From assembly GCF_036541425.1 (NCBI RefSeq), contig NZ_JAZHFT010000026.1, positions 1 through 64,000 on the forward strand: 64,000 nucleotides of DNA, in the 5' to 3' direction. The notes beneath the pieces were generated by a model. That model ran no database searches, was not told the origin of the DNA, and worked only from the letters and a program-made list of their open reading frames with translations. Origin of the DNA: Consotaella aegiceratis. GTDB lineage: Bacteria > Pseudomonadota > Alphaproteobacteria > Rhizobiales > Rhizobiaceae. Shown here piece by piece: positions 40,931-52,470 of this stretch. Both the position numbers and the translations under genes were made by a program. Position 1 is the first letter of the stretch; every line of letters begins with the position of its first letter.

Positions 40931-41731
40931 ATGCAGGCCGTCTATATCAACCTCGACCGCGCTGGCGAGCGCCGCGCCTTCATGGAAGCACAGGGGCGAC
41001 GCCTCGGGCTCGACCTGGAACGACATCGCGCCACCGAGGCGGCGGATATCCCCGAAGACGAGTTCCAACGCCTGTCGCGGCTCTGGGAACGTCCGCTGAC
41101 CCGCAACGAACTGGCCGCCTTCCTGTCGCACCGGGCGGTGTGGCGGCGGGCGGCGGGCAGCGCCGAAGGGCTCGTCGTCCTGGAGGACGATGCCGTGCTC
41201 TCCGCGCGCTTCGGTGCGATCATCGAGCGTTTGCCGTCCGACGGCTTCGATCTCGTCAATCTGGAGAATTTCGAGCGCCGCAAATTCTTCCGGCGCGCTC
41301 CGGCGCTTGTCGAAGCCGACTTTCGGCTGACCGAAGTGGTGCGCGACAAGGCCGGTGCGGCGGCCTACCATCTGAGCCGCCGCGGCGCCGAGCGGCTGCT
41401 GGCGCTCGCCGAAGCCCGAACCGCGCCGGCCGACGCCTTTCTCTTCGCCGTCGCTCGCTTGCGGCTGGCGCAGGCCGAGCCGGCACCGGCGATGCAGGCG
41501 CATCTTCTGGCGCAGCGCGGCGTCGAGCCGGGGATCGCCACCCAGACGCAGATCCACCAGCCACGCCAACGCCTGTCCCTTACGCCAGCCACGTTGCCGT
41601 ACCATTGGCGGCGGCTTCGCACGCAGATCGATCTCGTGCCGGCGCAGGTGCGCCGCCTCGTCGATCTCGACTTCCGGGCGCCGGAGGTGGACCTGGAGGA
41701 TTTTCGCCGCGTGCTGCCGATGAGGCTGTGA
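40931..41731 (+). CDS. Glycosyltransferase family 25 protein
   Basis: A 266-residue GT25 enzyme of the LPS-type galactosyl- or glucosyl-transferase family. It begins MQAVYINLDRAGERRAFMEA, has LTRNELAAFLSHRAVWRRAA (~54-73) and VVLEDDAVLS (~82-91), the donor-binding EDD. The start ATG follows GGAGGCTTGG, 14 bp after trkH. Together with the next glycosyltransferase it suggests outer-core LPS or other surface glycan synthesis. The acceptor cannot be predicted. Confidence 0.88.
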   Translation: MQAVYINLDRAGERRAFMEAQGRRLGLDLERHRATEAADIPEDEFQRLSRLWERPLTRNELAAFLSHRAVWRRAAGSAEGLVVLEDDAVLSARFGAIIERLPSDGFDLVNLENFERRKFFRRAPALVEADFRLTEVVRDKAGAAAYHLSRRGAERLLALAEARTAPADAFLFAVARLRLAQAEPAPAMQAHLLAQRGVEPGIATQTQIHQPRQRLSLTPATLPYHWRRLRTQIDLVPAQVRRLVDLDFRAPEVDLEDFRRVLPMRL

Positions 41732-41756
41732 TGCCGGAGCCGGCCGAACGGTCGGA

Positions 41757-42794
41757 TCAGGACTGCCAGAGCCGCTCGTAGACGGCGCGGATCTCGTCGG
41801 CCTCGCGCTGCAGCGGGAAGCGTTCGCGGACATGGGCGAGGCCCGCCTGGGCTGCGGCTTCGCGTTTGGCGTCGTCGGCGAGAAACGGCTCGATCGCTTC
41901 GATCAGCGCGGGCGCATCGTCGATCGGCACGACGCGGCCGGTGACGCCATCCACCACCAGTTCGGAAAAGGCGCCGGCATCGGTGGCGATCACCGGCGTG
42001 GCCGAGGCCATCGCCTCCAAAGGCGTCAGGCCGAAGCCTTCGTTGCGCGGCGGCGCGACATAGAGATCGAAGCGCCGGAACCACGCCGCGATGTCGTCCA
42101 CCTCACCGAGAAAAAGGATGCGTTCGCTCAGGCCGGCGTTCGCGATCCGCTCGCGCAGTTCTCGTTCGAAGCCGGCATGCTCGGCCGTCGTGCGGCCGGT
42201 GATCACGGCGGTCCAGTTGGGATGACGGGGCAGCAGGGCGATCATCGCGGCGACGAAGAGATCGGTTCCCTTCTGGTGCCGGATGCGGCCCGAGCAGCCG
42301 ACGATGCGGCGGCCGGCGAATCGTTCCGATTCCCGCGGGGAGGGGCCTAACGGCGAAAAGCGAGCGAGGTCGATGCCATGCATGACCACCGTCGCGGGCA
42401 CCTCGAGAAAGGCGGCGCTCTTGGTGCTGGTGGCGATCACCGCGTCCATGCGGGACACGAGGAAGCGCGTCCAACGCGTGTGGCGGCGTTGCGCGGCGGA
42501 GGTGAAGAGCAGGGCCAGCGGCATCCGGCAGATGTCGCGCAACAGCAGGCCCGGCAGCATCTCGACATTGCGGCGGGCATGCCAGATGCGGCGGCGCCGC
42601 CCGGCCGGACGACGCCACAATCCGGGTAGCTGCCACCAGTGGATCCGCGGCAGGCCACCGGGCAGGCCGGGACCCAGCACGGCGATCCCCAGCGATTTCG
42701 CCTGATGCGGGATGAGTTGGATCAGCGTCGAGGTGACGCCCGACAGACGGCGCTTGAAGTTGGGAGCGACGACCTCGACGTCCCGGAGCCTCAT
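41757..42794 (-). CDS. Glycosyltransferase family 4 protein, LpcC/LpsB-like
   Basis: A 345-residue retaining GT-B glycosyltransferase. The acceptor half starts MRLRDVEVVAPNFKRRLSGV, and the donor half has the GT4 motif with RNEGFGLTPLEAMASATPVI (~259-278), containing the conserved E-x7-E pair. LpcC of Rhizobium leguminosarum and LpsB of S. meliloti, LPS-core mannosyltransferases, have the same start and also lie near greA and trxB, so that role is likely. It converges on the GT25 gene and its start is close downstream of greA. Confidence 0.8.
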   Translation of the reverse strand: MRLRDVEVVAPNFKRRLSGVTSTLIQLIPHQAKSLGIAVLGPGLPGGLPRIHWWQLPGLWRRPAGRRRRIWHARRNVEMLPGLLLRDICRMPLALLFTSAAQRRHTRWTRFLVSRMDAVIATSTKSAAFLEVPATVVMHGIDLARFSPLGPSPRESERFAGRRIVGCSGRIRHQKGTDLFVAAMIALLPRHPNWTAVITGRTTAEHAGFERELRERIANAGLSERILFLGEVDDIAAWFRRFDLYVAPPRNEGFGLTPLEAMASATPVIATDAGAFSELVVDGVTGRVVPIDDAPALIEAIEPFLADDAKREAAAQAGLAHVRERFPLQREADEIRAVYERLWQS

Positions 42795-42812
42795 GACGAC
42801 GGCCGGCCGCGA

Positions 42813-43286
42813 TCAGCCCCAGCTGACGGTGAGGATCTCATAGGAACGCGCGCCGCCAGGCGCCGACACCTCGACGGTGTCGCCTTCGCTCTTGCCGATC
42901 AGCGCGCGCGCGATCGGCGAGGAGATCGAGATGCGGCCCGACTTCACGTCCGCCTCCTGGTCGCCGACGATCTGGTAGACCTTCTCTTCCTCGGTGTCCT
43001 CGTCGACGAGCTTCACCGTGGCGCCGAACTTGACCTTGTCGCCGGACAGCTTGGAGACGTCGATCACCTCCGCGCGGGCGGTCAGATCTTCCAATTCGGC
43101 GATCCGGCCCTCGTTGAGGCTCTGGGACTCTTTGGCGGCGTGATACTCGGCATTCTCGGAAAGGTCGCCGTGCGACCGCGCCTCGGAGATCGCCGCGATG
43201 ATGCGCGGACGCTCCTCCTGCTGGCGTCGGCGCAGTTCTTCCTTGAGCGTCTCGAAGCCGCCCATCGTCATGGGAACCTTTTCCAT
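42813..43286 (-). CDS. greA: Transcription elongation factor GreA
   Basis: A 157-residue factor that rescues backtracked RNA polymerase by stimulating transcript cleavage. The N-terminal coiled-coil (1-75) with the tip acidic residues in GDLSENAEYHAAKESQ, and the C-terminal FKBP-like domain (SISSPIARALIGKSEGDTVEV) are intact. The start MEKVPMTMGGFETLKEEL is standard. It follows carB after a terminator, so it likely has its own promoter. Confidence 0.97.
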   Translation of the reverse strand: MEKVPMTMGGFETLKEELRRRQQEERPRIIAAISEARSHGDLSENAEYHAAKESQSLNEGRIAELEDLTARAEVIDVSKLSGDKVKFGATVKLVDEDTEEEKVYQIVGDQEADVKSGRISISSPIARALIGKSEGDTVEVSAPGGARSYEILTVSWG

Positions 43287-43421
43287 GCCTCCATCCTTTC
43301 CAGACCACCGGCATCTTTGGCCGGAAATCCGTTCACGCGTTCGTCCCGTCCGCCAAGCGGGAACTGAAGACAAACCGGCTCCGGACCGCCAACGCAGCCG
43401 GAACCAGCCTACCGAGTATAC

Positions 43422-43457
43422 AAAAACACGGCGGCGACCGACGAAGCGACCGCCACC
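43422..43457 (-). terminator. Rho-independent terminator after carB
   Basis: On the minus strand GGTGGCGGTC pairs with GGTCGCCGCC across an eight-base loop (with some wobble), followed by GTGTTTTTG. It is within 45 bp of the carB stop. Confidence 0.65.
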
Positions 43458-43464
43458 GATGTGA

Positions 43465-46956
<3,492 letters not shown>

Positions 46957-47387
46957 GGCGGTCCGTTGTTGTTCATACGTGCGTGAACCAGCCGGACGCT
47001 TGGTCGCTTGAGCGTCGCGGTCGGTCGGTCGGCGAATGGGTCTTCAGGCTGAGGCCGCCTTATAGGGGCAAGGGCGGCATCGGGAAAGGGGGAGGCAGTG
47101 TCTTTGGTTCAAGATCGGGACGGATGGGTGAGCCAGCAAGAGACCGCAATGGCGGTTTGTATCGGCAAACCGTAGGCCGCGGTCAGTCAAACGTCCGGCA
47201 TTCCATGATGAAAATGTCCGGATCTTCCCGCCTTTGGCTTGTTTTCGGCTCGCCGACAGCGCGGCGCACGAGCAGTTTCCGCGGCCACTTCAGATAAATA
47301 CAATCAAAAGTTGAACATACTTAAAATAAAAAATACCTTAGGTTGTGTGGCCGCGAATCAAAGGTCGCTTAAGAGAGGAGAGAACAC
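46957..47387. other. Intergenic region between carB and the orphan gene
   Basis: 430 bp. The right part (47280-47345) is strikingly AT-rich compared with the genome. TTGAAC (47311-47316) with TACCTT 17 bp later (47334-47339) is a possible promoter for the orphan gene. No gene is evident. Confidence 0.5.
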
Positions 47388-47975
47388 ATGTCTGGTTTAA
47401 ATATCATCACGGCGCCGGCGCAAATCTCCATCGCGTCGCCAGCGCTCCTCACCGGGGCCGCCGCTGGCAGGGTTGCTGACGGCGTGACGTCGTGGAAGGT
47501 CTCGACGAAGCGTGGAACGCAGATCGGGGTGGGAGCGTCGGTGTCCGGGGCGGGCGCATGGGTGGAAATGAGCGGAGTTTTCAATTTCAAGCTTCGCCGG
47601 CTCGAATCTTCCAAGACCTATGATCGGATGAAGACAGAGTACAGCATCAGCGGGGGGGTCAGCGCATTCTGGAGTTGGCTTGGCATTTCCGCCAACGCAT
47701 CGACCCACAAGGAAGAAATTCACGAGGTCTTCACCGAACTGTCCCAGTCACAGGAGGTCGACGGCGTCGCCAACTTCAAAATGGACATCACGGGCATCTA
47801 TCCCAATGTCCGCGTCGATGCGTCGGCCTACGTCATGATCTTTCAGATCGAAGATGGCGACGGCAACACCTACAACATGGTATCCAACGGCGATCCGTCG
47901 AGCGATACCGGAGCGCAAGACCAGAACGGAAATGCTCTGCCCCAGCGCAACAACGACAGCACGATCACGATCTGA
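47388..47975 (+). CDS. Orphan protein of unknown family, 195 residues
   Basis: I recognise no family. The protein has no signal peptide or membrane helix; it is rich in S, T, G, A and N, with alternating hydrophobic and polar stretches, such as GTQIGVGASVSGAGAWVEMS and ANFKMDITGIYPNVRVDASA, that suggest beta structure. The C-terminal ~35 residues are Asp/Asn/Gln-rich (SSDTGAQDQNGNALPQRNND) and likely disordered. AGGAG lies seven bases before the start. It sits on the plus strand between carB and carA, both on the minus strand, with an AT-rich upstream region, consistent with recent acquisition. Confidence 0.65.
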   Translation: MSGLNIITAPAQISIASPALLTGAAAGRVADGVTSWKVSTKRGTQIGVGASVSGAGAWVEMSGVFNFKLRRLESSKTYDRMKTEYSISGGVSAFWSWLGISANASTHKEEIHEVFTELSQSQEVDGVANFKMDITGIYPNVRVDASAYVMIFQIEDGDGNTYNMVSNGDPSSDTGAQDQNGNALPQRNNDSTITI

Positions 47976-48133
47976 CATCTGAGCGAGCGTCGAGGCGGGA
48001 TATGCGAGAGCCGTCCGCTTTCGCGTATCCCCGATGGCTGAATCTGCCGGCGTGGATCAAGGTATGGGGCGGGCGTCATGGTCCAGCGCTAAACCGCCTA
48101 ACGGTGGCGGCCGCCCTCGGGACGTTGCCGGTT

Positions 48134-48160
48134 GTCATCCCGGCCCTTGAGCCGGGATCC
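48134..48160 (-). repeat. Dispersed palindromic repeat, copy 7
   Basis: GTCATCCCGGCCC, then TTGAGCCGGGATCC; arms of about seven bases, the reverse orientation of the copy at 21577. It is between the orphan gene and carA. Confidence 0.65.
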
Positions 48161-48268
48161 TGCCTTCTTCGTGCCTTCGTTGGATGAAGCCAAACGGCAC
48201 CTCGAAAGGAGCTCGTTCAGTATCCCCGAACGGGACACGCCGACAATGGGCCCGGCTCGGGCAGCACC

Positions 48269-49462
48269 TCAGGCGGCCTTGCCCTGGTCCGCCTTGTGCG
48301 CGTCGATCATCTCGAAGAAGCGCTTGAAGAGATAGTGTGAATCCTGCGGTCCGGGCGACGCCTCCGGATGATGCTGGACCGAAAACACCGGCTTGTCCGT
48401 CAGGCGCAGCCCGCAGTTCGAACCGTCGAACAGCGACACGTGCGTCTCTTCCACGCTCTCGGGAAGCGAATCCTTGGCGACCGCGAAGCCGTGGTTCATC
48501 GACACGATCTCGACCTTGCCGGTGGTGAAATCCTTCACCGGATGGTTGGCGCCGTGATGGCCCTGATGCATCTTCTGGGTCTGTCCGCCCAGGGCCAGCG
48601 CCAGCATCTGATGACCGAGGCAGATGCCGAACATCGGAATGCCGGTCTCGATCAGCGCCTGGATCGTCGGCACGGCGTAGTCGCCGGTGGCCGCCGGATC
48701 GCCGGGACCGTTGGACAGGAAGATGCCGTCGGGCTGGTGCGCCAGGATCTCTTCGGGGCTCGCCGTCGGCGGCACCACGACGACCTTGGCGCCGAGCCCG
48801 GCCATCAGTCGCAGGATGTTGCGCTTGGTGCCGTAGTCGATGGCCACGATCGTATAGCGGGGTTCGGACTCGTCCTTGCCGTAGCCGCCGCCCCAGGCCC
48901 AGGGCTTCTCGTTCCAGATCACCTCCGCGCCGGCAGCCACGTCCTTGGCGAGGTCGAGCCCGATCAGACCGGGCCAGGCCTTGGCCCGGGCCTTGAGCGC
49001 CTCGACGTCGAAATTGCCGTCCGGATCGTGCGCGATGACCGCATTCGGCATGCCGTTTTCGCGGATGTGGACCGTGAGGGCCCGGGTGTCGATGCCGCAC
49101 AGCGCGATGACGCCGCGCGCCTTGAGCCAATCGTCGAGGCCTTGCGCCGCGCGATAGTTGGAATAGGGCGAGATGTCGGCGCGGAAGATCGCACCCACGG
49201 CGCCGGCCGACTTGTCCGGAACCAGATCCTCGAAATCTTCGGTGTTCGTCCCCACATTTCCGATGTGCGGAAAGGTGAACGTGACGATCTGCTTGGCGTA
49301 GGACGGATCGGTCAGAATCTCCTGATATCCAGTCAGCGCCGTATTGAAGCAGACCTCGCCTTCGGTGGCTCCGGTCGCACCCAGGCCCTGGCCCTCGATC
49401 ACCGTTCCGTCGGCGAGCACCAGCAGGGCGGTGGGCTTGCGTGTGGTCCAGCCGTCGGTCAT
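48269..49462 (-). CDS. carA: Carbamoyl-phosphate synthase small subunit
   Basis: Glutaminase subunit that hydrolyses glutamine and channels ammonia to CarB. The 397-residue protein has the N-terminal CarA domain (TEGEVCFNTALTGYQEILTD) and the C-terminal class I amidotransferase domain with the nucleophile C281 in FGICLGHQM and the His/Glu of the catalytic triad in FSVQHHPEASPGP. The start MTDGWTTRKPTALLVLADGT is typical. A 445-bp region separates it from the divergent yqeY-like gene. Confidence 0.97.
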   Translation of the reverse strand: MTDGWTTRKPTALLVLADGTVIEGQGLGATGATEGEVCFNTALTGYQEILTDPSYAKQIVTFTFPHIGNVGTNTEDFEDLVPDKSAGAVGAIFRADISPYSNYRAAQGLDDWLKARGVIALCGIDTRALTVHIRENGMPNAVIAHDPDGNFDVEALKARAKAWPGLIGLDLAKDVAAGAEVIWNEKPWAWGGGYGKDESEPRYTIVAIDYGTKRNILRLMAGLGAKVVVVPPTASPEEILAHQPDGIFLSNGPGDPAATGDYAVPTIQALIETGIPMFGICLGHQMLALALGGQTQKMHQGHHGANHPVKDFTTGKVEIVSMNHGFAVAKDSLPESVEETHVSLFDGSNCGLRLTDKPVFSVQHHPEASPGPQDSHYLFKRFFEMIDAHKADQGKAA

Positions 49463-49907
49463 GCGCGTCCTCGATCGTTCTCGGCAAACCGGCGCGGCAC
49501 AAAGCGACGCGGATTTGCGCTAAATCATTCGATGGTCGCAGGTTCCGTTCGAAAAGCCGCGGGGGGCATGATCGGGCCAACCTGCCTCGGGTCGCCGGTG
49601 TCGGGCGTCCGGCTGTCCTGGATATCGCCGCTTCGCTCTCAAACCGCAAGTGGCTTGCATAAGACGGCGGAGCGCATTACATCGCCGCGCTGTTTCCGGC
49701 CCGGCCGTCGCTAAAGATGACGAAACGACGACAACAGGCTACAATCATAGGTCTGACGAGAGTCGTCGCCGATTGAGAATGCAGCCAAAACACGTCGAAA
49801 TCGTTTGGGCGGTCATGGGCCGAGTGAACTTCAACACTTTCGCAATCTGAATGGGGTGCTTCTAGCACACGGCCTCATTTTGGCCGGACATTCCTGTGGT
49901 GGCGTCA
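49463..49907. other. Divergent intergenic region between carA and yqeY
   Basis: 445 bp holding the promoters of both genes. No small gene, attenuator or known leader is recognised. AT content rises near 49680-49760, possibly the carA promoter. Confidence 0.4.
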
Positions 49908-50372
49908 ATGGTACATCATGTAGTCCGCGAGCAACTCGCGGAATCTCTGAGCAAGGCAGTCAAGGAACAGGACAAGCGCCGGACCGGCATGTTCCGGCTG
50001 ATCAACGCCGCCATCAAGGATCGCGACATCGCCGATCGCAGCGAAGGTCGCGACGTGGCCGGCGAAGACGAGATCCTTCAGATCCTCGTCAAGATGATCA
50101 AGCAGCGCAAGGAATCGGTGCGCTCCTATGACGAGGCCGGCCAGTTCGACATGGCCGAGCGGGAGCGCGAGGAAATCGCCATCATCAAGGAGCTGCTGCC
50201 CGCCCAGCTCAACTGGGGCGAAATGGAACAGGCCTGTCGGCAGGTGGTGGAAGAGACCGATGCCAAAGGGTTGCGCGATGTCGGGCGCTGCATGAACAAG
50301 CTCAAGGCGCGCTATCCCGGTCAGATGGATTTCGGCGAGGCGAGCTCCGTGGTGAAGACGCTGCTGAAATAG
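49908..50372 (+). CDS. GatB/YqeY domain-containing protein
   Basis: A 154-residue protein related to the tail domain of GatB, the tRNA amidotransferase subunit that contacts tRNA. The family lead is RTGMFRLINAAIKDRDIADR, and the end RYPGQMDFGEASSVVKTLLK is typical. Its role is unclear; it may associate with tRNA or amidotransferase. ATG at 49908 is used; a GTG four codons earlier is possible. A head-to-head position with carA is common in rhizobia. Confidence 0.9.
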   Translation: MVHHVVREQLAESLSKAVKEQDKRRTGMFRLINAAIKDRDIADRSEGRDVAGEDEILQILVKMIKQRKESVRSYDEAGQFDMAEREREEIAIIKELLPAQLNWGEMEQACRQVVEETDAKGLRDVGRCMNKLKARYPGQMDFGEASSVVKTLLK

Positions 50373-50429
50373 GCCGGCAGCCTACCGCGCGATTCCCAGC
50401 CGATCGCTATTGAGCCGGAGAAAACAAAG

Positions 50430-50615
50430 CTAGAGCAGCAGCCAGAGACCCATGGCGGCCAGCGCCAAGGCGCTCACCAGAGCCAGACCGAAGACGCGAG
50501 CATCACCGCGCAGCTTTATCTTCCATGAGCCGCTGTAGGCGTCCTTCTGTGCCTCCCGCATCTTTCGATCGAGGTCGGCCATGTTGAAATGATTTCGGGT
50601 TTCGTCCGAAATCAT
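50430..50615 (-). CDS. Small single-pass membrane protein, 61 residues
   Basis: MISDETRNHFNMADLDRKMR begins a charged, amphipathic N-terminus, followed by one C-terminal membrane helix at about 42-60 (FGLALVSALALAAMGLWLLL). It starts six bases after the GFA gene stops and is probably translated from the same mRNA. No function is known. Confidence 0.55.
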   Translation of the reverse strand: MISDETRNHFNMADLDRKMREAQKDAYSGSWKIKLRGDARVFGLALVSALALAAMGLWLLL

Positions 50616-50620
50616 CGTGG

Positions 50621-51073
50621 TCAGAGCCTTTCGGTCTTGGCGAATTCGGCCATGAGCGCCGGATACTCGTCTTCGGGCGGATATTGTTCGAAGCTGTACA
50701 CCGCGGGCGTCGTTGCCCACGGCAGCTTTTCGCTCGTACAGGTCTCGATGAACGGGCGGAACGTGGACGCGTCGTCCAGCATCGTGGCCCGAACGTTGAC
50801 GAACGGTCCCATGGCATCGAACCGGGTAAAGAGCCAACTCATGCAATGGCCGCAGAACAAATGCCGGATTTCTCCGTGCAGCCCGCCGATCACCGGATCG
50901 CCGCTGATCACTTCGAACGTATCCGCCGGATAGAGCGCGCTCAAGGAAAACGCGCTGGCCGTCATGCGCTGGCAGCCGGTGCAGTGGCAGGCGAAGGTCA
51001 TCGCCGGTTGGCCGCGGACTGTGAAACGGAGCCGCCCACAGCGGCAACCGCCCTCGCGAACGTCCTTTTCCAT
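50621..51073 (-). CDS. GFA family zinc-binding protein
   Basis: A 150-residue protein of the glutathione-dependent formaldehyde-activating (GFA/CENP-V) fold. The structural zinc ligands are present: C10/C12, C29/C31/C34 and C74/C77. Family members carry out glutathione-linked formaldehyde chemistry or unknown reactions, so this is a family-level call. GGAGGAG precedes the start. It is probably co-transcribed with the small membrane protein. Confidence 0.88.
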   Translation of the reverse strand: MEKDVREGGCRCGRLRFTVRGQPAMTFACHCTGCQRMTASAFSLSALYPADTFEVISGDPVIGGLHGEIRHLFCGHCMSWLFTRFDAMGPFVNVRATMLDDASTFRPFIETCTSEKLPWATTPAVYSFEQYPPEDEYPALMAEFAKTERL

Positions 51074-51187
51074 CAAATATTCTCCTCCAGGCGCCTTCTC
51101 GCCAATAGCACACATCGTGCCGAGGCGTACCGGGGCCGGCATCTCTGACACCGGTCGCCGATACGTCAGCAACGCCGCGCCTGACGA

Positions 51188-51916
51188 TCAAAACATCATC
51201 GACCAGATCAGCGGCAGGAGGATGGCCGTGGCGATGGCGTTGAGGCCCATGGCGAGACCCGAAAAGGCGCCGGCCGCCTCGCCCTCTTGCAGGGCCCGCG
51301 CCGTGCCGAGACCATGCGAGGCCATGCCCAGGCCGAAGCCGCGCGCCCGTTCGTCTCTGATGCCCACGAGCGTCAGGACAAAGGGGCCGGCGGTGGCGCC
51401 GAGCACGCCGGTGATCAGCACGAAGACAGCGGCGAGCGAGGGAAGACCACCGAGCTTTTCGACGATGCCCATGGCGACCGGCGTGGTCACCGATTTCGGC
51501 GCCAGGCTCATCAGCGTCTCGCGGTCGGCGCCGAGCGCGGCGGCCAGGGCCAGGGTGGAGGCGATGGCGGTGAGCGAGCCGGCAATGAGCCCGACAACGA
51601 TCGCCACGGCGCGGCGCTTGATCCGGTCCCATTGCCGGTAGAGCGGCACGGCCAGGGCCACGGTGGCCGGTCCGAGCAGGAAGTGGACGAACTGCGCACC
51701 CTCGAAATAGGTATCGTAGCTCGTGCCCGTGAGCATCAGCACCGTGACGATGACGACGATCGACAGAAGCAGCGGATGAAAGAGCGCCATTCGGCCGCTC
51801 TTCTCGTAGACGAAGAGCGACGCGAGATAAGCGGCGAGCGTCAGGGTCAGCGACAGGAGCGGCGAGGCCGCGAGATAGACCCAGATATCCCCGAGTCCAG
51901 ACAGGGCGTCGGTCAT
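51188..51916 (-). CDS. lrgB: LrgB/CidB family membrane protein
   Basis: A 242-residue polytopic inner-membrane protein, partner of LrgA/CidA; in other bacteria such pairs modulate holin-like activity or transport small acids. The family core SLAPKSVTTPVAMGIVEKLG is at about 136-155, with MASHGLGTARALQEGEAAG at about 199-217. Its start overlaps the LrgA stop (ATGA). Some members of the family act as pyruvate or glycolate transporters, so a metabolite transport role is equally possible. Confidence 0.88.
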   Translation of the reverse strand: MTDALSGLGDIWVYLAASPLLSLTLTLAAYLASLFVYEKSGRMALFHPLLLSIVVIVTVLMLTGTSYDTYFEGAQFVHFLLGPATVALAVPLYRQWDRIKRRAVAIVVGLIAGSLTAIASTLALAAALGADRETLMSLAPKSVTTPVAMGIVEKLGGLPSLAAVFVLITGVLGATAGPFVLTLVGIRDERARGFGLGMASHGLGTARALQEGEAAGAFSGLAMGLNAIATAILLPLIWSMMF

Positions 51917-52281
51917 GACTGGCCCTTCGGCGTGGTGCCGCGCGTCAGCCATTGCAGCACATGGCCGGCGACGATCATCGTGGCGAAGGTCGACACCAGG
52001 ATCGCGCCGGCGATGGCGAGCCAGCTTTGGCCGAGACGGCTGAAATGCACCATCACGCCGACGCTGGCGGGGATGAAGAGCAGGGTGAGGTGCGCCAGCA
52101 AGCCGGCGGACGCCCGCTCGATCTCGATCGGAACGCGACCGCGAATCACCAGAGCGGTGAACAGGATGACCATGCCGATGACCGGTCCCGGCAGCGGCAG
52201 GCCGGTGGCCGCGGCGACGAGTTCGCCGATCAGTTGGCAGGCGAAGATGGCGGTGAGGGCAGGAAGCATGGGAAGGTCCAT
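51913..52281 (-). CDS. lrgA: LrgA/CidA family membrane protein
   Basis: A 122-residue small holin-like protein with about four membrane segments. The motif LPLPGPVIGMVILF (28-41) and LLFIPASVGVMVH (67-79) are typical. It is the upstream partner of LrgB in a two-gene operon. Neither an LytSR-type regulator nor a murein hydrolase gene is adjacent. Confidence 0.85.
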   Translation of the reverse strand: MDLPMLPALTAIFACQLIGELVAAATGLPLPGPVIGMVILFTALVIRGRVPIEIERASAGLLAHLTLLFIPASVGVMVHFSRLGQSWLAIAGAILVSTFATMIVAGHVLQWLTRGTTPKGQS

Positions 52282-52470
52282 ATCAAGCAGGACGTCGCGG
52301 TGGGGAACCGCACTGCGTGAGTAAGGCGACTCTTTAGGCCCCCATAGACAGGCTGTCTCCCCTTCTTGTGGTGAGGGCAGCCATGCAGCCATTGCCGCTG
52401 GGGCCTGTGGATCGATGTGGAGAAATTTAAATCGCGGCGGGGAGAGGCACTTTCGTGCTAACGCACCCTC

